NCBI GenBank assembly: GCA_000775715.1
Contig: JRWQ01000011.1
Coordinates: 186,001-250,000 of the forward strand
Length of the DNA: 64,000 bases
Reading direction: 5' to 3'
Source: Vibrio tubiashii
GTDB taxonomy: Bacteria; Pseudomonadota; Gammaproteobacteria; Enterobacterales; Vibrionaceae
In this document: piece after piece, positions 28,602-38,292 of the stretch
How positions within the stretch are numbered: the stretch's first letter is position 1
Layout: every line of letters starts with the position of its first letter
Notes under the pieces: generated by a model
What the model was told of the DNA's origin: nothing
What the model saw: the letters and a program-made list of their open reading frames with translations, nothing else
Database searches by the model: none
Made by a program: the position numbers and the translations under genes

Positions 28602-29345
28602 CTATTTTTTCGGCTGAGCGTCAATACACTCGCCGTTAACCGCTTTACCTTCTGGAGCCATCAGGTAGAGGTAAAGTGGCATAATATCCAGTGGTGTTTT
28701 GAGCAACTCAGTATCTTCTGCCGGGTACGCTTTAGCGCGCATGCCTGTACGAGTCGCACCAGGGTTGATGGCGTTGACTCGGATAGAGGTATTACTCAGT
28801 TCATCAGCAAGAACCTGCATCATGCCTTCAGTGGCAAACTTCGACATTGCATAGGTTCCCCAGAATGCACGACCACTGTGTCCAACAGTCGATGAGGTAA
28901 AGATGATGCGTGCATCCTCTGATTTATGTAGCAGAGGCAGCACAGCTTGAGTCAATAAGAACTGAGCTTTAACGTTGACTTGCATGATGTCTTCGTAAGT
29001 GTCCTCACCGATTTGATCGAATGGGCTAATCACACCCAGCAGGCTCGCGTTGTGTAACACACCATCTAAGCGTCCAAATTGGCCTTCGATAGTATCAACC
29101 ATGTCGAGATAGTTCTGCTTCGAAGCGCCTTTCATATCGAGGGGGATGATTGCTGGCTGAGGGTAACCTGCCGCTTCAATTTCGTCGTAAGTCTGTTCAA
29201 GCTTTTTTACGGTGCGGCCGAGCAGAATCACCGTTGCACCGTGCTCTGCATAAGAGAGAGCCGCTTGTTTACCTATGCCCGCACCTGCGCCCGTCACCAG
29301 GATGACTTTACCTTTCAAGGCATCTGAAGAAACCGCATATTCCAC
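28602..29345 (-). CDS. yciK: Short-chain dehydrogenase YciK
   Basis: NAD(P)-dependent oxidoreductase of the SDR family, function not established. The cofactor motif TGAGAGIG is near residue 19, NAS near 99, catalytic Ser in FTSSTVG and Tyr/Lys in YAMSKFA. The block KFATEGMMQVLADEL and the ending CIDAQPKK match E. coli YciK, which also neighbours sohB. 247 residues. It is divergent from sohB across 90 bp. The pairing with sohB is conserved, but nothing in the sequence shows a shared function. Confidence 0.92.
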   Translation of the reverse strand: MEYAVSSDALKGKVILVTGAGAGIGKQAALSYAEHGATVILLGRTVKKLEQTYDEIEAAGYPQPAIIPLDMKGASKQNYLDMVDTIEGQFGRLDGVLHNASLLGVISPFDQIGEDTYEDIMQVNVKAQFLLTQAVLPLLHKSEDARIIFTSSTVGHSGRAFWGTYAMSKFATEGMMQVLADELSNTSIRVNAINPGATRTGMRAKAYPAEDTELLKTPLDIMPLYLYLMAPEGKAVNGECIDAQPKK

Positions 29346-29435
29346 GATGTGTATCCTTATTGTAATGATTTTCTTTATGATTCCGTGAGATGGTGGTTAC
29401 AATACACTAATTCGCACAATTAGAGGATAATCGCG

Positions 29436-30497
29436 TTGGAATTTTTGTTGGACTATGGGCTGTTTTTAGCCAAGATTGTGACTGTTGTAGTCGCGATTGT
29501 TGCGATTTTAGTGATTGCCAAAGCGGTTGGCGGTAAGAGTTCTGCTGCAAAAGGGGAGTTGGAGATTACCGACCTGACCGAGCAGTACAAAAATACCGTT
29601 GAACAGTTAGAACACCACCTACACGATGAAGCTTTCATTAAGGCGCGTGATAAAGCTGAGAAAAAACAAGAGAAAGAGAAAACCAAGTCTCGCGAAAAAG
29701 AGATCAAGAAGGCGTCGAAAGAGGGCGACTTGGATAGCAAGCGTGAGCCTCACCTGTTTGTTCTTGATTTTAAAGGCAGTATTGATGCCAAAGAAGTCGC
29801 TTCATTACGTGAAGAGGTAACGGCAATTCTAGCGGTGGCCCGCGAAGGTGATGAAGTGCTACTGCGCTTAGAGTCGGGGGGAGGCATGGTGCATGGTTAC
29901 GGCCTTGCGTCTTCTCAGCTTGACCGTATTAAGGCAGCAAATTTACCTCTGACGATCGCGGTAGACAAGGTGGCTGCGAGTGGTGGTTACATGATGGCTT
30001 GTATTGCCGATAAAATCGTTTCTGCGCCATTTGCTATCGTTGGTTCAATTGGTGTGATTGCCCAGCTACCGAACTTCAATAAAGTGCTGAAAAAGTACGA
30101 CATTGAGTATGAACAGCTCACGGCAGGCGAATACAAACGCACACTGACTATGTTTGGTGAGAACACCGATAAAGCGCGTGATAAATTCAAGCAAGAGCTG
30201 GAAGAGACTCATGGCTTGTTTAAGGACTTTATTCGTGAACGCCGTCCTGAACTTGAGCTAGACAAAGTCGCAACCGGTGAACATTGGTTTGGTACCCAAG
30301 CTCACGAGCTAGGCTTAGTTGATGAGATTAAAACCTCAGACGATCTTGTCGTTGAAGCGTGTAAAGACAAGACGGTACTAGCGATTCACTACGTAGAGAA
30401 GAAGAAATTGACTTCAAAGCTTGCTGGCTTGGCAGGTGAAGCGGCTGATAACGTACTAATGAAGCTGATTGATCGCGGTCAGCGTCCTATCGTTTAA
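29436..30497 (+). CDS. sohB: Inner-membrane protease SohB (S49 family)
   Basis: Membrane serine protease related to signal-peptide peptidase SppA. The start is a TTG at 29436 (MEFLLDYGLFLAKIV), with AGAGGA at 29422-29427; the same N terminus is seen in E. coli SohB, which supports the start. A membrane segment (residues 9-28) is followed by a charged coiled-coil-like stretch rich in Lys/Glu (60-100) and the S49 domain. The catalytic dyad is Ser182 (AASGGYM) and Lys234 (EYKRTLT), equivalent to E. coli Ser178/Lys230. 353 residues. A strong palindromic terminator follows. Confidence 0.94.
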   Translation: MEFLLDYGLFLAKIVTVVVAIVAILVIAKAVGGKSSAAKGELEITDLTEQYKNTVEQLEHHLHDEAFIKARDKAEKKQEKEKTKSREKEIKKASKEGDLDSKREPHLFVLDFKGSIDAKEVASLREEVTAILAVAREGDEVLLRLESGGGMVHGYGLASSQLDRIKAANLPLTIAVDKVAASGGYMMACIADKIVSAPFAIVGSIGVIAQLPNFNKVLKKYDIEYEQLTAGEYKRTLTMFGENTDKARDKFKQELEETHGLFKDFIRERRPELELDKVATGEHWFGTQAHELGLVDEIKTSDDLVVEACKDKTVLAIHYVEKKKLTSKLAGLAGEAADNVLMKLIDRGQRPIV

Positions 30498-30532
30498 TGC
30501 ATTTCCCGATAAATACTCGGTCAACAGACCCG

Positions 30533-30564
30533 AAAACGCCCACCAAATTTGGTGGGCGTTTTTT
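30533..30564. terminator. Bidirectional terminator between sohB and rhlE
   Basis: A 30-bp perfect palindrome (30533-30562, halves AAAACGCCCACCAAA and its complement) followed by TT on the plus strand. A-runs on the left become T-runs on the minus strand, so it can end both converging transcripts. Confidence 0.9.
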
Positions 30565-30575
30565 ATAAATGGTGG

Positions 30576-31991
30576 TTACTGCGCTGAACTTGCTGTTGGT
30601 TTAGTTGGACGACGGTTCGCTGATTTACCACTGTTTGAACGGCTCTTTGGTTTGCCTTGATTACGCTGAGAATTATCACCTTTCGGCTTGCTATGCCCAA
30701 AGTGACGTTTATTCTTGCCAGCAGGCTTATTGCCGCGAGCATTATCACTAGAGCGTTGGCCATCCTGATGCTCGGCTTTTGGTTGCTTAGGCTTTTTGGG
30801 CTTCTTAGGTTTCTTTGGCTTAATCGGACGAGTATCTAGCTTAGACTCTGGTAGTTCGTTGACTGGTTTGAAGCCCTCTAGTTCAAGGCGAGGCAGCACT
30901 TGCTGAATTAAACGCTCAATGCCAAATAGCTCACTCGCTTCAGCGGCTTCGACCAAAGAGTATGCTTTACCTACTTCACCAGCACGACCTGTACGGCCGA
31001 TGCGGTGGACATAGTCTTCAGACACGTGTGGCAGCTCGAAGTTAACCACTTGAGGAAGCTGCGGAATATCGATACCACGTGCGGCAATATCGGTAGCAAC
31101 GAGAACACGAATATCGCCAGATTTAAAATCGGCTAATGCGCGAGTACGAGCACCTTGGCTCTTATTGCCATGAATTGGAGCCGCAGTAATGCCCTCTTTA
31201 TTTAGGAAGAAAGCGAGGCGGTTGGCACCATGTTTAGTACGGCAGAACACCAGTGTTTGTTGCCAATTACCATCTTGAATAAGCTTGGCTAACATTGGCG
31301 CTTTCTTGCGTTTGTCTGCTGGGTAAATGCTTTGCTCAATAGTGACTGCGGTTGAGTTCTCGGGGTTTACTGATACTTCGACGGGGTCGTTAACCAAGCC
31401 TTTGGCTAGCTCGCGGATCTCAGCTGAGAAAGTTGCTGAAAATAGCAAGTTTTGGCGCTTAGCAGGCAGCAGATTAAGAATTTTACGAATGTCACGGATA
31501 AAGCCCATATCTAACATACGATCAGCTTCATCTAGCACCAGCACTTCAAGTTGATCAAACTTAATGGCGTTTTGTTGGTAAAGGTCTAGTAGGCGACCTG
31601 GAGTTGCAACTAGCACATCGCAACCTTTACGCAGCTTCATCATCTGTGGGTTAACTTTTACCCCACCAAACACTACCTGAGAAGTTAGGCGCTGATAACG
31701 GCTGTATTTAAACACGTTTTCTTGTACCTGAGCGGCGAGCTCACGTGTTGGAGTCAATACCAAGGCGCGAATGTGGTTGCCTTTGACACGCTGACCGTTA
31801 TCTAAACGCTCAAGAATCGGCAGTGTGAAGCCTGCAGTTTTACCTGTACCTGTCTGTGCGGCAGCCATGACATCTTTGCCTGCTAGTACGGCAGGAATGG
31901 CTTGCTCCTGAATTGGAGACGGTTTGTCATAGCCTTGCTCTTCAATTGCTTTGAGGATTGGGGCAGAAAGGCCTAAGGAGGTAAAACCCAT
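30576..31991 (-). CDS. rhlE: DEAD-box RNA helicase RhlE
   Basis: ATP-dependent RNA helicase linked to ribosome maturation and RNA decay. I start it at ATG 31991 ([20 protein letters not shown]); the 14-residue in-frame extension is not family-like. Motifs in order: Q motif [10 protein letters not shown], Walker A AQTGTGKT (residues 45-52), [12 protein letters not shown] near residue 154, SAT, and [10 protein letters not shown]. The C-terminal tail after about residue 370 is low-complexity and very basic, with a repeated PKK unit, and is expected to bind RNA. 471 residues, in the normal range for marine RhlE. Confidence 0.93.
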   Translation of the reverse strand: MGFTSLGLSAPILKAIEEQGYDKPSPIQEQAIPAVLAGKDVMAAAQTGTGKTAGFTLPILERLDNGQRVKGNHIRALVLTPTRELAAQVQENVFKYSRYQRLTSQVVFGGVKVNPQMMKLRKGCDVLVATPGRLLDLYQQNAIKFDQLEVLVLDEADRMLDMGFIRDIRKILNLLPAKRQNLLFSATFSAEIRELAKGLVNDPVEVSVNPENSTAVTIEQSIYPADKRKKAPMLAKLIQDGNWQQTLVFCRTKHGANRLAFFLNKEGITAAPIHGNKSQGARTRALADFKSGDIRVLVATDIAARGIDIPQLPQVVNFELPHVSEDYVHRIGRTGRAGEVGKAYSLVEAAEASELFGIERLIQQVLPRLELEGFKPVNELPESKLDTRPIKPKKPKKPKKPKQPKAEHQDGQRSSDNARGNKPAGKNKRHFGHSKPKGDNSQRNQGKPKSRSNSGKSANRRPTKPTASSAQ

Positions 31992-32046
31992 ATATTGTTC
32001 TCTATAATTCAACGGTGATCGCAGCGCGCTCAAAAATGCGTCGACA

Positions 32047-32074
32047 CGAAAAAGGGCGTCATTCTGCGCCCTTT
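32047..32074 (-). terminator. Rho-independent terminator after rhombosortase gene
   Basis: Stem AAAGGGCG/CGCCCTTT (32074-32067/32058-32051 on the minus strand), loop of 8, followed by TTCGTG after three more T positions in the stem. It sits 17 nt past the rrtA stop. Confidence 0.75.
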
Positions 32075-32090
32075 AGCCCTGAACATCAAC

Positions 32091-32645
32091 CTATATATTT
32101 GCTCGTAGGCGGAGAATGAAACATTGGCTAGCGGCAAAGATAAAGCCAGAGAGCATACCAAACAGGTGAGATTCCACCGCAACACGAGCATTGATCAGTT
32201 CGCTGGTGGATGATGAAGCGCCCATAGTGAGTTCCCAGCCTATTTTGAGCATTACCCCCACAACTAACAGCCAGCTGCTCTTTCTGCCGTTGAGCGCTTC
32301 TTGCAGGGCGAAAAAGGCAAACAGGCCATGCAAAACACCTGATAAGCCGACATAGCCATTCATACTGGTTAGGAAATTAAGTGCGCCAACTGCAATACTA
32401 ATAGTGATTAAACAAAATGTGAGTGCTTTTACTGATGGTTTGAATATAAAACTCATCACCCATAGGCCTGCAAGGTTCATGGCTAGGTGGGCAAAGTTGG
32501 TGTGAGTGAAATTTCCTGTTAGGATTCGCCACCACTGGCCGTGAATAATTAAGTCGCGTTGCCAACTCATCTGCGATGCCAAAGGTTCGACTTGAAGGCC
32601 GAGGCACACTAAGCTGATAGCGATTAACTGAAATAATAAGCGCAC
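32091..32645 (-). CDS. rrtA: Rhombosortase (rhomboid-type protease for GlyGly-CTERM proteins)
   Basis: Small intramembrane serine protease of about 184 residues with six hydrophobic segments. The rhomboid serine motif is GLSGVLHGL, the catalytic His is in ESHLFGM, and HTNFAHLAMNL is the loop motif. Compactness and the SGVLHG form point to rhombosortase, which cleaves the GlyGly-CTERM tail from exported proteins and hands them to type II secretion in Vibrio. The start is uncertain: GTG 32645 avoids overlap with the divergent DTW gene, and TTG 32669 is the alternative. No GlyGly-CTERM substrate is encoded nearby. Confidence 0.85.
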   Translation of the reverse strand: MRLLFQLIAISLVCLGLQVEPLASQMSWQRDLIIHGQWWRILTGNFTHTNFAHLAMNLAGLWVMSFIFKPSVKALTFCLITISIAVGALNFLTSMNGYVGLSGVLHGLFAFFALQEALNGRKSSWLLVVGVMLKIGWELTMGASSSTSELINARVAVESHLFGMLSGFIFAASQCFILRLRANI

Positions 32646-32648
32646 ACT

Positions 32649-33257
32649 ATGTCCCGATACTGTTCTCAATGTGGAAAATCACTCAAAGCGTGTATTTGTG
32701 AGTGGATACAAAGACTAACATCGAACGTTGAGTTGGTCATCTTGCAACATCACAGTGAAACAAATAGGCCAATGGGAACCGCGCGAATCTTAAATTTGTC
32801 TCTTGCTAATAGCTACTGCTTTAAAGGGGAGGACTTTTCTGCCCATGATGAGCTAAACCAACTGCTCAGTGACTCAAGCCACCACCACTTTGTGCTCTAT
32901 CCTGGCGAGGGCTCAGTGAGTCATACTCAGGTGGCTGAAAAGCTTGCGGCTGAGCAAAAGGTCAGGGTTATCTTACTCGATGGCACATGGAAGAAAGCGT
33001 ATAAAATGTGGCAATTGTCGACCAATCTTCACGCTTTGCCTCTCGTACACTTACCTGATGACCTACAGGGTAACTATCGCATTCGTAAAGCACCAAGTGA
33101 TAACAGCCTCTCTACGGTGGAAGCGGGCTACCATATTCTCTCTCTACTTGAACCTGAGAAAAACTTCTTGCCCTTAATTGAGGCGTTCAATCAAATGATT
33201 GAGTTCCAAATTCAGCAAATGCCCCCCGGCGTGTTTGAAAAAAACTACGGTGCTTGA
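32649..33257 (+). CDS. DTW-domain tRNA-uridine aminocarboxypropyltransferase
   Basis: Predicted to attach the 3-amino-3-carboxypropyl group of S-adenosylmethionine to a uridine of tRNA (acp3U), like TapT. The 202-residue protein starts with a cysteine cluster (CSQCGKSLKACIC, residues 5-17) that probably binds zinc. The signature DGTW (LLDGTWKKAYKM, about residue 112) names the family; the TXXRXXP-like region LQHHSETNRPMGT is typical. It is divergent from rrtA, with the two starts almost touching, so promoters must lie inside the neighbours' 5' ends or overlap. It could be a paralogue rather than TapT itself. Confidence 0.85.
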   Translation: MSRYCSQCGKSLKACICEWIQRLTSNVELVILQHHSETNRPMGTARILNLSLANSYCFKGEDFSAHDELNQLLSDSSHHHFVLYPGEGSVSHTQVAEKLAAEQKVRVILLDGTWKKAYKMWQLSTNLHALPLVHLPDDLQGNYRIRKAPSDNSLSTVEAGYHILSLLEPEKNFLPLIEAFNQMIEFQIQQMPPGVFEKNYGA

Positions 33258-33278
33258 AGCTGAGCTGTTTACTTCTTT

Positions 33279-34595
33279 CTAGTGAGAGGAGAACAATTGC
33301 TGGTGGAGTCTTTGTGCATGACCATCTGTCATCGACGAGATATAATCGGCAATCACTCGATAACCTTCACTGTCACTCTCTTTCGCGAGCCACTTCTGGC
33401 GTATATTAATAGGCAAGAGTCGTTCTGGGTCGGCGCTGAGCGCTTCAAAGATATCCATGATGATCTGCTGGCCTTTATACTCTGCTACCTGAACTTGAGG
33501 CACTTGAATTACGTAGTCACTGACGAATTTCTTTAATACGTTGAGTGCTTTCGCCATAGTGGGTTCTAGGACCGCATTAAAGCCGAGTAACTCACTTTGG
33601 AAAGGTGCGTCGACAGGTTTAATCGAAATACTGGTCAGTAGCGCGTTGACCATACCACCAATGGCATCTTTGCGTTGATAGTGTGTGCCCGAAAATAGCA
33701 TATCGGTGATTGATGCGATGTGCTTTTCAAACCAAGGGTCACCGCACTCGGATAGGTAGCTAGAGGCACCTTCAATCCACTGATGGCGGTTAACCATCCC
33801 TAACACAATGGCATCTTCTAAGTCGTGCACGCCATAGGCGATATCGTCGGCCAGTTCCATGATGGAGCAATCAATCGATTTATGTCGCGTTTTACTATGC
33901 TGTTTACCAGTGAGTTTTTCGTCACGCATCTGGCTGAATAGTAATTTGTCTTGTTCGTTCAGCGGCTTAACCACCCAGTCAAACAGGGCTTTATCACAGT
34001 CATAGAGCCCTTTTGCTGGAGACCACTCTTTGGCTTTTAAACGGCGTTGATGGGACACACTCTCCGGAACTTCTGCCGCGCGGGTATGGCTAATCATCGC
34101 TGGGTATTTTATTAAGCCAAGTAGGGTACGGCGAGTCAGGTTCATACCGAACTGCTCAGTATATGGCTCAAGCTTAGTTACAATGCGAAATGTCTGTGCA
34201 TTGCCTTCAAAACCACCGTGTTCTCGCATCATATAGTTGAGGGCGACTTCACCACCGTGCCCATAGGGTGGGTGGCCGATATCATGAGCAAGGCAGAGTG
34301 AGTCAATTAAGCTGTCACTCGGTAATAAATCTCTAAACTCAGGCTGCTTTTGTTTTAATTGAGCGACTATGCCAGTACCAAGTTGCGATGCTTCAAGAGA
34401 GTGGGTGAGGCGAGTGCGGTGGAAGTCATCAAAGCTATTACCGTGCACTTGGGTTTTTGCTTGGAGGCGACGAAAAGCCGCAGAGTGGAGGATTCGCGCT
34501 CGATCTCTTTGGTACGGGCTGCGGTGGTCATCGCGGCGAATTTTATGTTCATCATCGTGGCGTTCATGCCATAAATCGCTGATTTTAAACGTCAT
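33279..34595 (-). CDS. dgt: Deoxyguanosinetriphosphate triphosphohydrolase-like protein
   Basis: HD-domain dNTPase, removing triphosphate from dGTP or other dNTPs. I start at ATG 34595 (MTFKISDLWHERHDDEHKIR) because GGGAG precedes it and the longer frame overlaps an unrelated stretch. HD motifs: RRLQAKTQV, RTRLTHSLEASQLG (His), LAHDIGHPPYGHGGE (His-Asp pair) and MELADDIAYGVHDLEDA (Asp). At 438 residues it belongs to the shorter type 2 dGTPase-like group rather than the 505-residue E. coli Dgt, so substrate choice may differ. It lies 57 nt after the efflux operon on the same strand. Confidence 0.88.
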   Translation of the reverse strand: MTFKISDLWHERHDDEHKIRRDDHRSPYQRDRARILHSAAFRRLQAKTQVHGNSFDDFHRTRLTHSLEASQLGTGIVAQLKQKQPEFRDLLPSDSLIDSLCLAHDIGHPPYGHGGEVALNYMMREHGGFEGNAQTFRIVTKLEPYTEQFGMNLTRRTLLGLIKYPAMISHTRAAEVPESVSHQRRLKAKEWSPAKGLYDCDKALFDWVVKPLNEQDKLLFSQMRDEKLTGKQHSKTRHKSIDCSIMELADDIAYGVHDLEDAIVLGMVNRHQWIEGASSYLSECGDPWFEKHIASITDMLFSGTHYQRKDAIGGMVNALLTSISIKPVDAPFQSELLGFNAVLEPTMAKALNVLKKFVSDYVIQVPQVQVAEYKGQQIIMDIFEALSADPERLLPINIRQKWLAKESDSEGYRVIADYISSMTDGHAQRLHQQLFSSH

Positions 34596-34651
34596 AGGCT
34601 GCGCTCCCTTGTTTTTTCTTACCGTACACGTATACGCAAGTGACTGCAAGA

Positions 34652-36199
34652 TCAGTCGCGCATCGTCAGAATCAGCATTGCAGCGACAGCGAGAAAGCCA
34701 GTCATCATCAGAAACACATCGTTATAAGCCATAATCGCCGCATCTCTTTGCATTGTAGCAACTAAACTGGCTTGAGCTTGCTGTAACGCTGTTGCGCTAT
34801 CACTGCCTGCTTGAATAAAGAAGCTTTGCTGTTGCTGCAGAGTTTGCCAGCCTAACTGACTGACAGTGGGAAGCGACTCTTTGATATGAGCTAAATGTTC
34901 GCGCGTTTTGTTGTCAAGCAAAGTAGCAATCACCGCGATACTGAAAGCACCGCCTAAATTACGCATAACGTTAGTGAGAGTGGAGGCGTCAGGGGTCTCA
35001 TGCTTGGCGATGTTCTTCATGGCGACTAAGGACAATGGAACCATAATAAATGGGCTACCAATGGCACGCAGTACCATGGATAAAATCAGTTGCTGACCAC
35101 CAAAGTCAACGGTCATATGAGTGTTGACGTAACAACTTAAGCCAAACATGGCAAAGCCAAACGTCACTAAGTATTTGGGCTTAATGATTTGGGTAAATTT
35201 TGGTACGAGCGGAAAAATCAGCAGCTGCGGAAAGCCCATCCACATCAAGACTTCACCAATCTCCATCGCGTTGTATTGCTGAATTTGGGTCAGGTACATC
35301 GGTAGGACATAAATCGAACCTAATAGCGCCATACCAAGAATCAGATAAGCGATACAAGACATTGCAAATTGACCGTCTCTCAGTAGCCGTAGGTTAACCA
35401 ATGGTTTTTTGTGCTGCAGTTCATTAATCACAAAATAGACTAAGCTCACTGCGGATATGATCGCCAAGGTGATGATAAAGCGAGAACTGAACCACTCCTC
35501 GCGATTTCCCTCTTCAAGTACGACTTCTAGACAACCTAAGCCCAGTGCCATAGTTGCTATACCAAACCAGTCGGCATTTTTGAGTGTTGCTAGCTCTAGC
35601 GGTTCATCATCCAAGCCATAGCGAATCATTGCAATCACTAAGAAAGCGGGTGGAATGTTGATATAGAAGATGTAGTGCCAAGAGAGATTCTCCGTCAACC
35701 AACCACCAAACGTTGGGCCGATAGACGGTGCAAAAGTGGCAGTAACTCCAAACAGTGCCATACCTACAGCCCGTTTATTGAGAGGCAAAAGCTGCACGAC
35801 CAATGAAAAGGCAAGAGGAATAAGAGCGCCACCGCTAAAGCCTTGCATCGCGCGGAATACGATCATCGAAGTCATATTCCATGAGAAAGAACACAGCAGG
35901 GACGAAAGGGTAAAAATCGCGGTTGTCCAAGTAAGATAACGACGTTTCCCCAGTGCTTTTGATAGCCAACCGCTGAGCGGAATAGCAATCATCTCTGCCA
36001 CGAGATAAGAGGTAGAGATCCAAGAGCTCTCATCCAATGTGGCAGAAAGTGCACCTTGAATATCTTTAAGCGAAGAGTTGGTGATTTGAATATCAAGAAT
36101 CGCCATAAATGCACCGATAAGGCCACCAAACAGAGCTATCCAGTGACGTGTCGGTACTTGTTGCTCTTCAACAGTATGACTCATTGCAGCACTCGTCAT
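34652..36199 (-). CDS. EmrB/QacA-family (DHA2) multidrug efflux transporter
   Basis: Proton-driven exporter with about 14 membrane segments over 515 residues. Motif A-like GWLSKALGKRRYL (about residues 77-89) and motif C-like GPTFGGWLTENLSWHYIFYINIPP (in part) are typical of DHA2 drug exporters such as EmrB. The start ATG 36199 has GAGG six bases before it and lies 2 nt after the stop of the adaptor gene, so the two are one operon under a divergent LysR regulator. An internal ATG five codons in is possible. Drug spectrum cannot be told from the sequence. Confidence 0.88.
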   Translation of the reverse strand: MTSAAMSHTVEEQQVPTRHWIALFGGLIGAFMAILDIQITNSSLKDIQGALSATLDESSWISTSYLVAEMIAIPLSGWLSKALGKRRYLTWTTAIFTLSSLLCSFSWNMTSMIVFRAMQGFSGGALIPLAFSLVVQLLPLNKRAVGMALFGVTATFAPSIGPTFGGWLTENLSWHYIFYINIPPAFLVIAMIRYGLDDEPLELATLKNADWFGIATMALGLGCLEVVLEEGNREEWFSSRFIITLAIISAVSLVYFVINELQHKKPLVNLRLLRDGQFAMSCIAYLILGMALLGSIYVLPMYLTQIQQYNAMEIGEVLMWMGFPQLLIFPLVPKFTQIIKPKYLVTFGFAMFGLSCYVNTHMTVDFGGQQLILSMVLRAIGSPFIMVPLSLVAMKNIAKHETPDASTLTNVMRNLGGAFSIAVIATLLDNKTREHLAHIKESLPTVSQLGWQTLQQQQSFFIQAGSDSATALQQAQASLVATMQRDAAIMAYNDVFLMMTGFLAVAAMLILTMRD

Positions 36200-36201
36200 G
36201 A

Positions 36202-37260
36202 TTAGCCTCGTGTGTCAATGGTCGCGACAACAGACAAACCGGGTAGTAAGCGCCCCTGTAGTTCTTTAGCGTTAGGGATAATAATTTTAACAGGTACACG
36301 CTGGACGATTTTGGTGAAGTTGCCTGTTGCATTCTCTGGTGGCAGCAGAGCGAACTTAGCGCCAGTAGCGGGAGAGAAGCTATCGACGACCCCTTCTAGA
36401 GGCTGACCAGGAAAAGCATCCAGCTCGACTTCGACTTTTTGCCCTTTATGAATGCCGCTCAGTTGAGTCTCCTTGAAGTTGGCTTCAATCCACACAGCGT
36501 TATTCGGTACTAAGCTCATCAATGGTGCGCCAGCCTGAACTAACAGACCTTCGCGAACGCTTCGCTTGCCTATGATGCCATCTGTAGGCGCGTAAACTTT
36601 GGTGTAATCCAAGTTTAACTGAGCCTGTTTTAGCCCTGCTTGCGCTTCGTTTACTGAAGCACGAGCTTGTTCAATTTCACTGGCAATGACATTCAATTGT
36701 TCGTTTGCTGCGTCTAGGCTAGCCTTCGCTTCGTCGAGTTTTGCCATTGTGACTTTTTGCTGAGCGAGCATGCTGTCTACTTCGTCTTGAGACGCGTAGT
36801 TGCGTTTTAGCAGGCTGCGTGAACGTGCCACTTGCTGAACGGCGCGATCGTATTCTGCTTGCGCCGATTCAACTTGGCTTTCAGCTTGGTGGATTTGGCT
36901 GCGTTGCAGTTTTTGCTGAGCAACGAGGTTGTTCTCACTCGCTTCGGTGACGGTTAGGTGTGCTTTAGCTTGCTCTAGAGCCGCTTGATAGTCGCGGTCA
37001 TCAATTTGTACTAATAGGTCGCCCTGTTTTACCGCTTGGTTATCAGTGATGTAAGACTTAGCGATATAGCCTGAAACTTTAGGGCTGATACTGGTGATAT
37101 CACCTTGCAAATAGGCATTATCGGTAGACTCAAAGTATTGACCATAGGCAAGCCAGTAACCACCACCCAGCAAGCCCAGTGACAGCATAATTGCGGTGGC
37201 AATTAATGGAGCCTTGTTACGTTTGCGAGGTTTAGTTAGGGCGTTATGGTTCTTGGTCAT
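36202..37260 (-). CDS. EmrA/HlyD-family membrane fusion protein
   Basis: Periplasmic adaptor linking the EmrB-type pump to an outer-membrane channel. I use ATG 37260 (MTKNHNALTKPRKRNKAP), giving 352 residues; the upstream in-frame extension runs into the promoter region. One membrane segment near residues 16-36, then a biotinyl-lipoyl half motif (KVSGYIAKSYITDNQAVKQGDLL in part), a long coiled-coil hairpin (about 85-200) and the second half motif with YAPTDGIIGKRSV. First gene of the emrAB-like operon, divergent from the LysR gene. Confidence 0.88.
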   Translation of the reverse strand: MTKNHNALTKPRKRNKAPLIATAIMLSLGLLGGGYWLAYGQYFESTDNAYLQGDITSISPKVSGYIAKSYITDNQAVKQGDLLVQIDDRDYQAALEQAKAHLTVTEASENNLVAQQKLQRSQIHQAESQVESAQAEYDRAVQQVARSRSLLKRNYASQDEVDSMLAQQKVTMAKLDEAKASLDAANEQLNVIASEIEQARASVNEAQAGLKQAQLNLDYTKVYAPTDGIIGKRSVREGLLVQAGAPLMSLVPNNAVWIEANFKETQLSGIHKGQKVEVELDAFPGQPLEGVVDSFSPATGAKFALLPPENATGNFTKIVQRVPVKIIIPNAKELQGRLLPGLSVVATIDTRG

Positions 37261-37383
37261 AATGATTCTCGTAGAGGAAGATGAGGATGTAACAAATTGT
37301 AAAGGAATGGGATTGGTTGATAAGATAGGAAAAACTGAAAACACTGTTGCACAAATTGTTCCAATAAAGAGAGAGGTAATTCA

Positions 37384-38292
37384 ATGGACCTGAACGCTAT
37401 AACCGTTTTTGTACAAGTGGTTGAGTGTGGAAGTTTCACTCACGCAGCAGAGGCATTGAATATGACCAAATCCACGGTTAGCCGGAAGTTAGGGGAGTTA
37501 GAACGGCACTTAGGTGTGAGATTGATCACTCGCTCTACTCGTAGCTTAATGTTAACTCCGGAAGGAGAACGCTTTTATCAATCTAGCCAGCAGATGCTTG
37601 AGCTTCTTAATCAGGCTGAGCTAGAGGTGAGCGCGAATCAAGACTTAATCAGAGGGCCGCTCAATGTCGTGTTTCCTGTCGAGCTAGGTCAACAGGTGTT
37701 AAGTAAATACATTCACCAGTTCTTGGCCGATTATCCTCATGTAACGTTAAATCTGGAGCTGACGAATCGTGAAGTAGACATCATCGCAGAGGGCATTGAC
37801 CTTTATGCTCAAATTGGTGAGCTAGAAGATTCAAGTTTAGTGTCGAGATATCTCGCTTCCTCTAAACGCGTTTTGGTTGCTAGCCCTGAGTATCTTGAAA
37901 AATTTGGTCAGATTGAGAGCCATCTCGATCTGAAAGAGCCTCACCAGATTGTCGAAGTGTTTAACAAAGGAGCCCGCTTGCCTAAGTGGCACCTTGGTTT
38001 AGAAGATGGATTCTCTTATTTGATCGACTTACCGTATCAATTAAGAGTAAATACCATTACTTCATGTCTTAACGCTTGTCTTGATGGGCTTGGTATTTCA
38101 GTGTTGCCTGAGTTTATATGTTTAGAGCATTTCAACAGTGGTCGATTAGTCCAGCTTTTACCTGATTACATAATGCCGGAAGTCAGCGTTAGCTTGGTTT
38201 ATGCTGACCGACAACTGATGCCAAAGCGGAAAAAAGTGTTCATTGATTATCTATTGGATGCTTTTCATAACGAACATCCGCCAGTTAACTGA
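37384..38292 (+). CDS. LysR-family transcriptional regulator
   Basis: A 302-residue regulator with an N-terminal winged helix-turn-helix ([24 protein letters not shown] in part, residues 17-40) and a periplasmic-binding-like effector domain. It belongs by appearance to the CrgA-like subgroup common near efflux or reductase genes. It is divergent from the emrAB-like operon across 123 bp, the usual layout for a LysR that controls its neighbour. GAGAGG precedes the ATG. Its last 8 nt overlap the converging yfbR gene. Effector unknown. Confidence 0.9.
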   Translation: MDLNAITVFVQVVECGSFTHAAEALNMTKSTVSRKLGELERHLGVRLITRSTRSLMLTPEGERFYQSSQQMLELLNQAELEVSANQDLIRGPLNVVFPVELGQQVLSKYIHQFLADYPHVTLNLELTNREVDIIAEGIDLYAQIGELEDSSLVSRYLASSKRVLVASPEYLEKFGQIESHLDLKEPHQIVEVFNKGARLPKWHLGLEDGFSYLIDLPYQLRVNTITSCLNACLDGLGISVLPEFICLEHFNSGRLVQLLPDYIMPEVSVSLVYADRQLMPKRKKVFIDYLLDAFHNEHPPVN

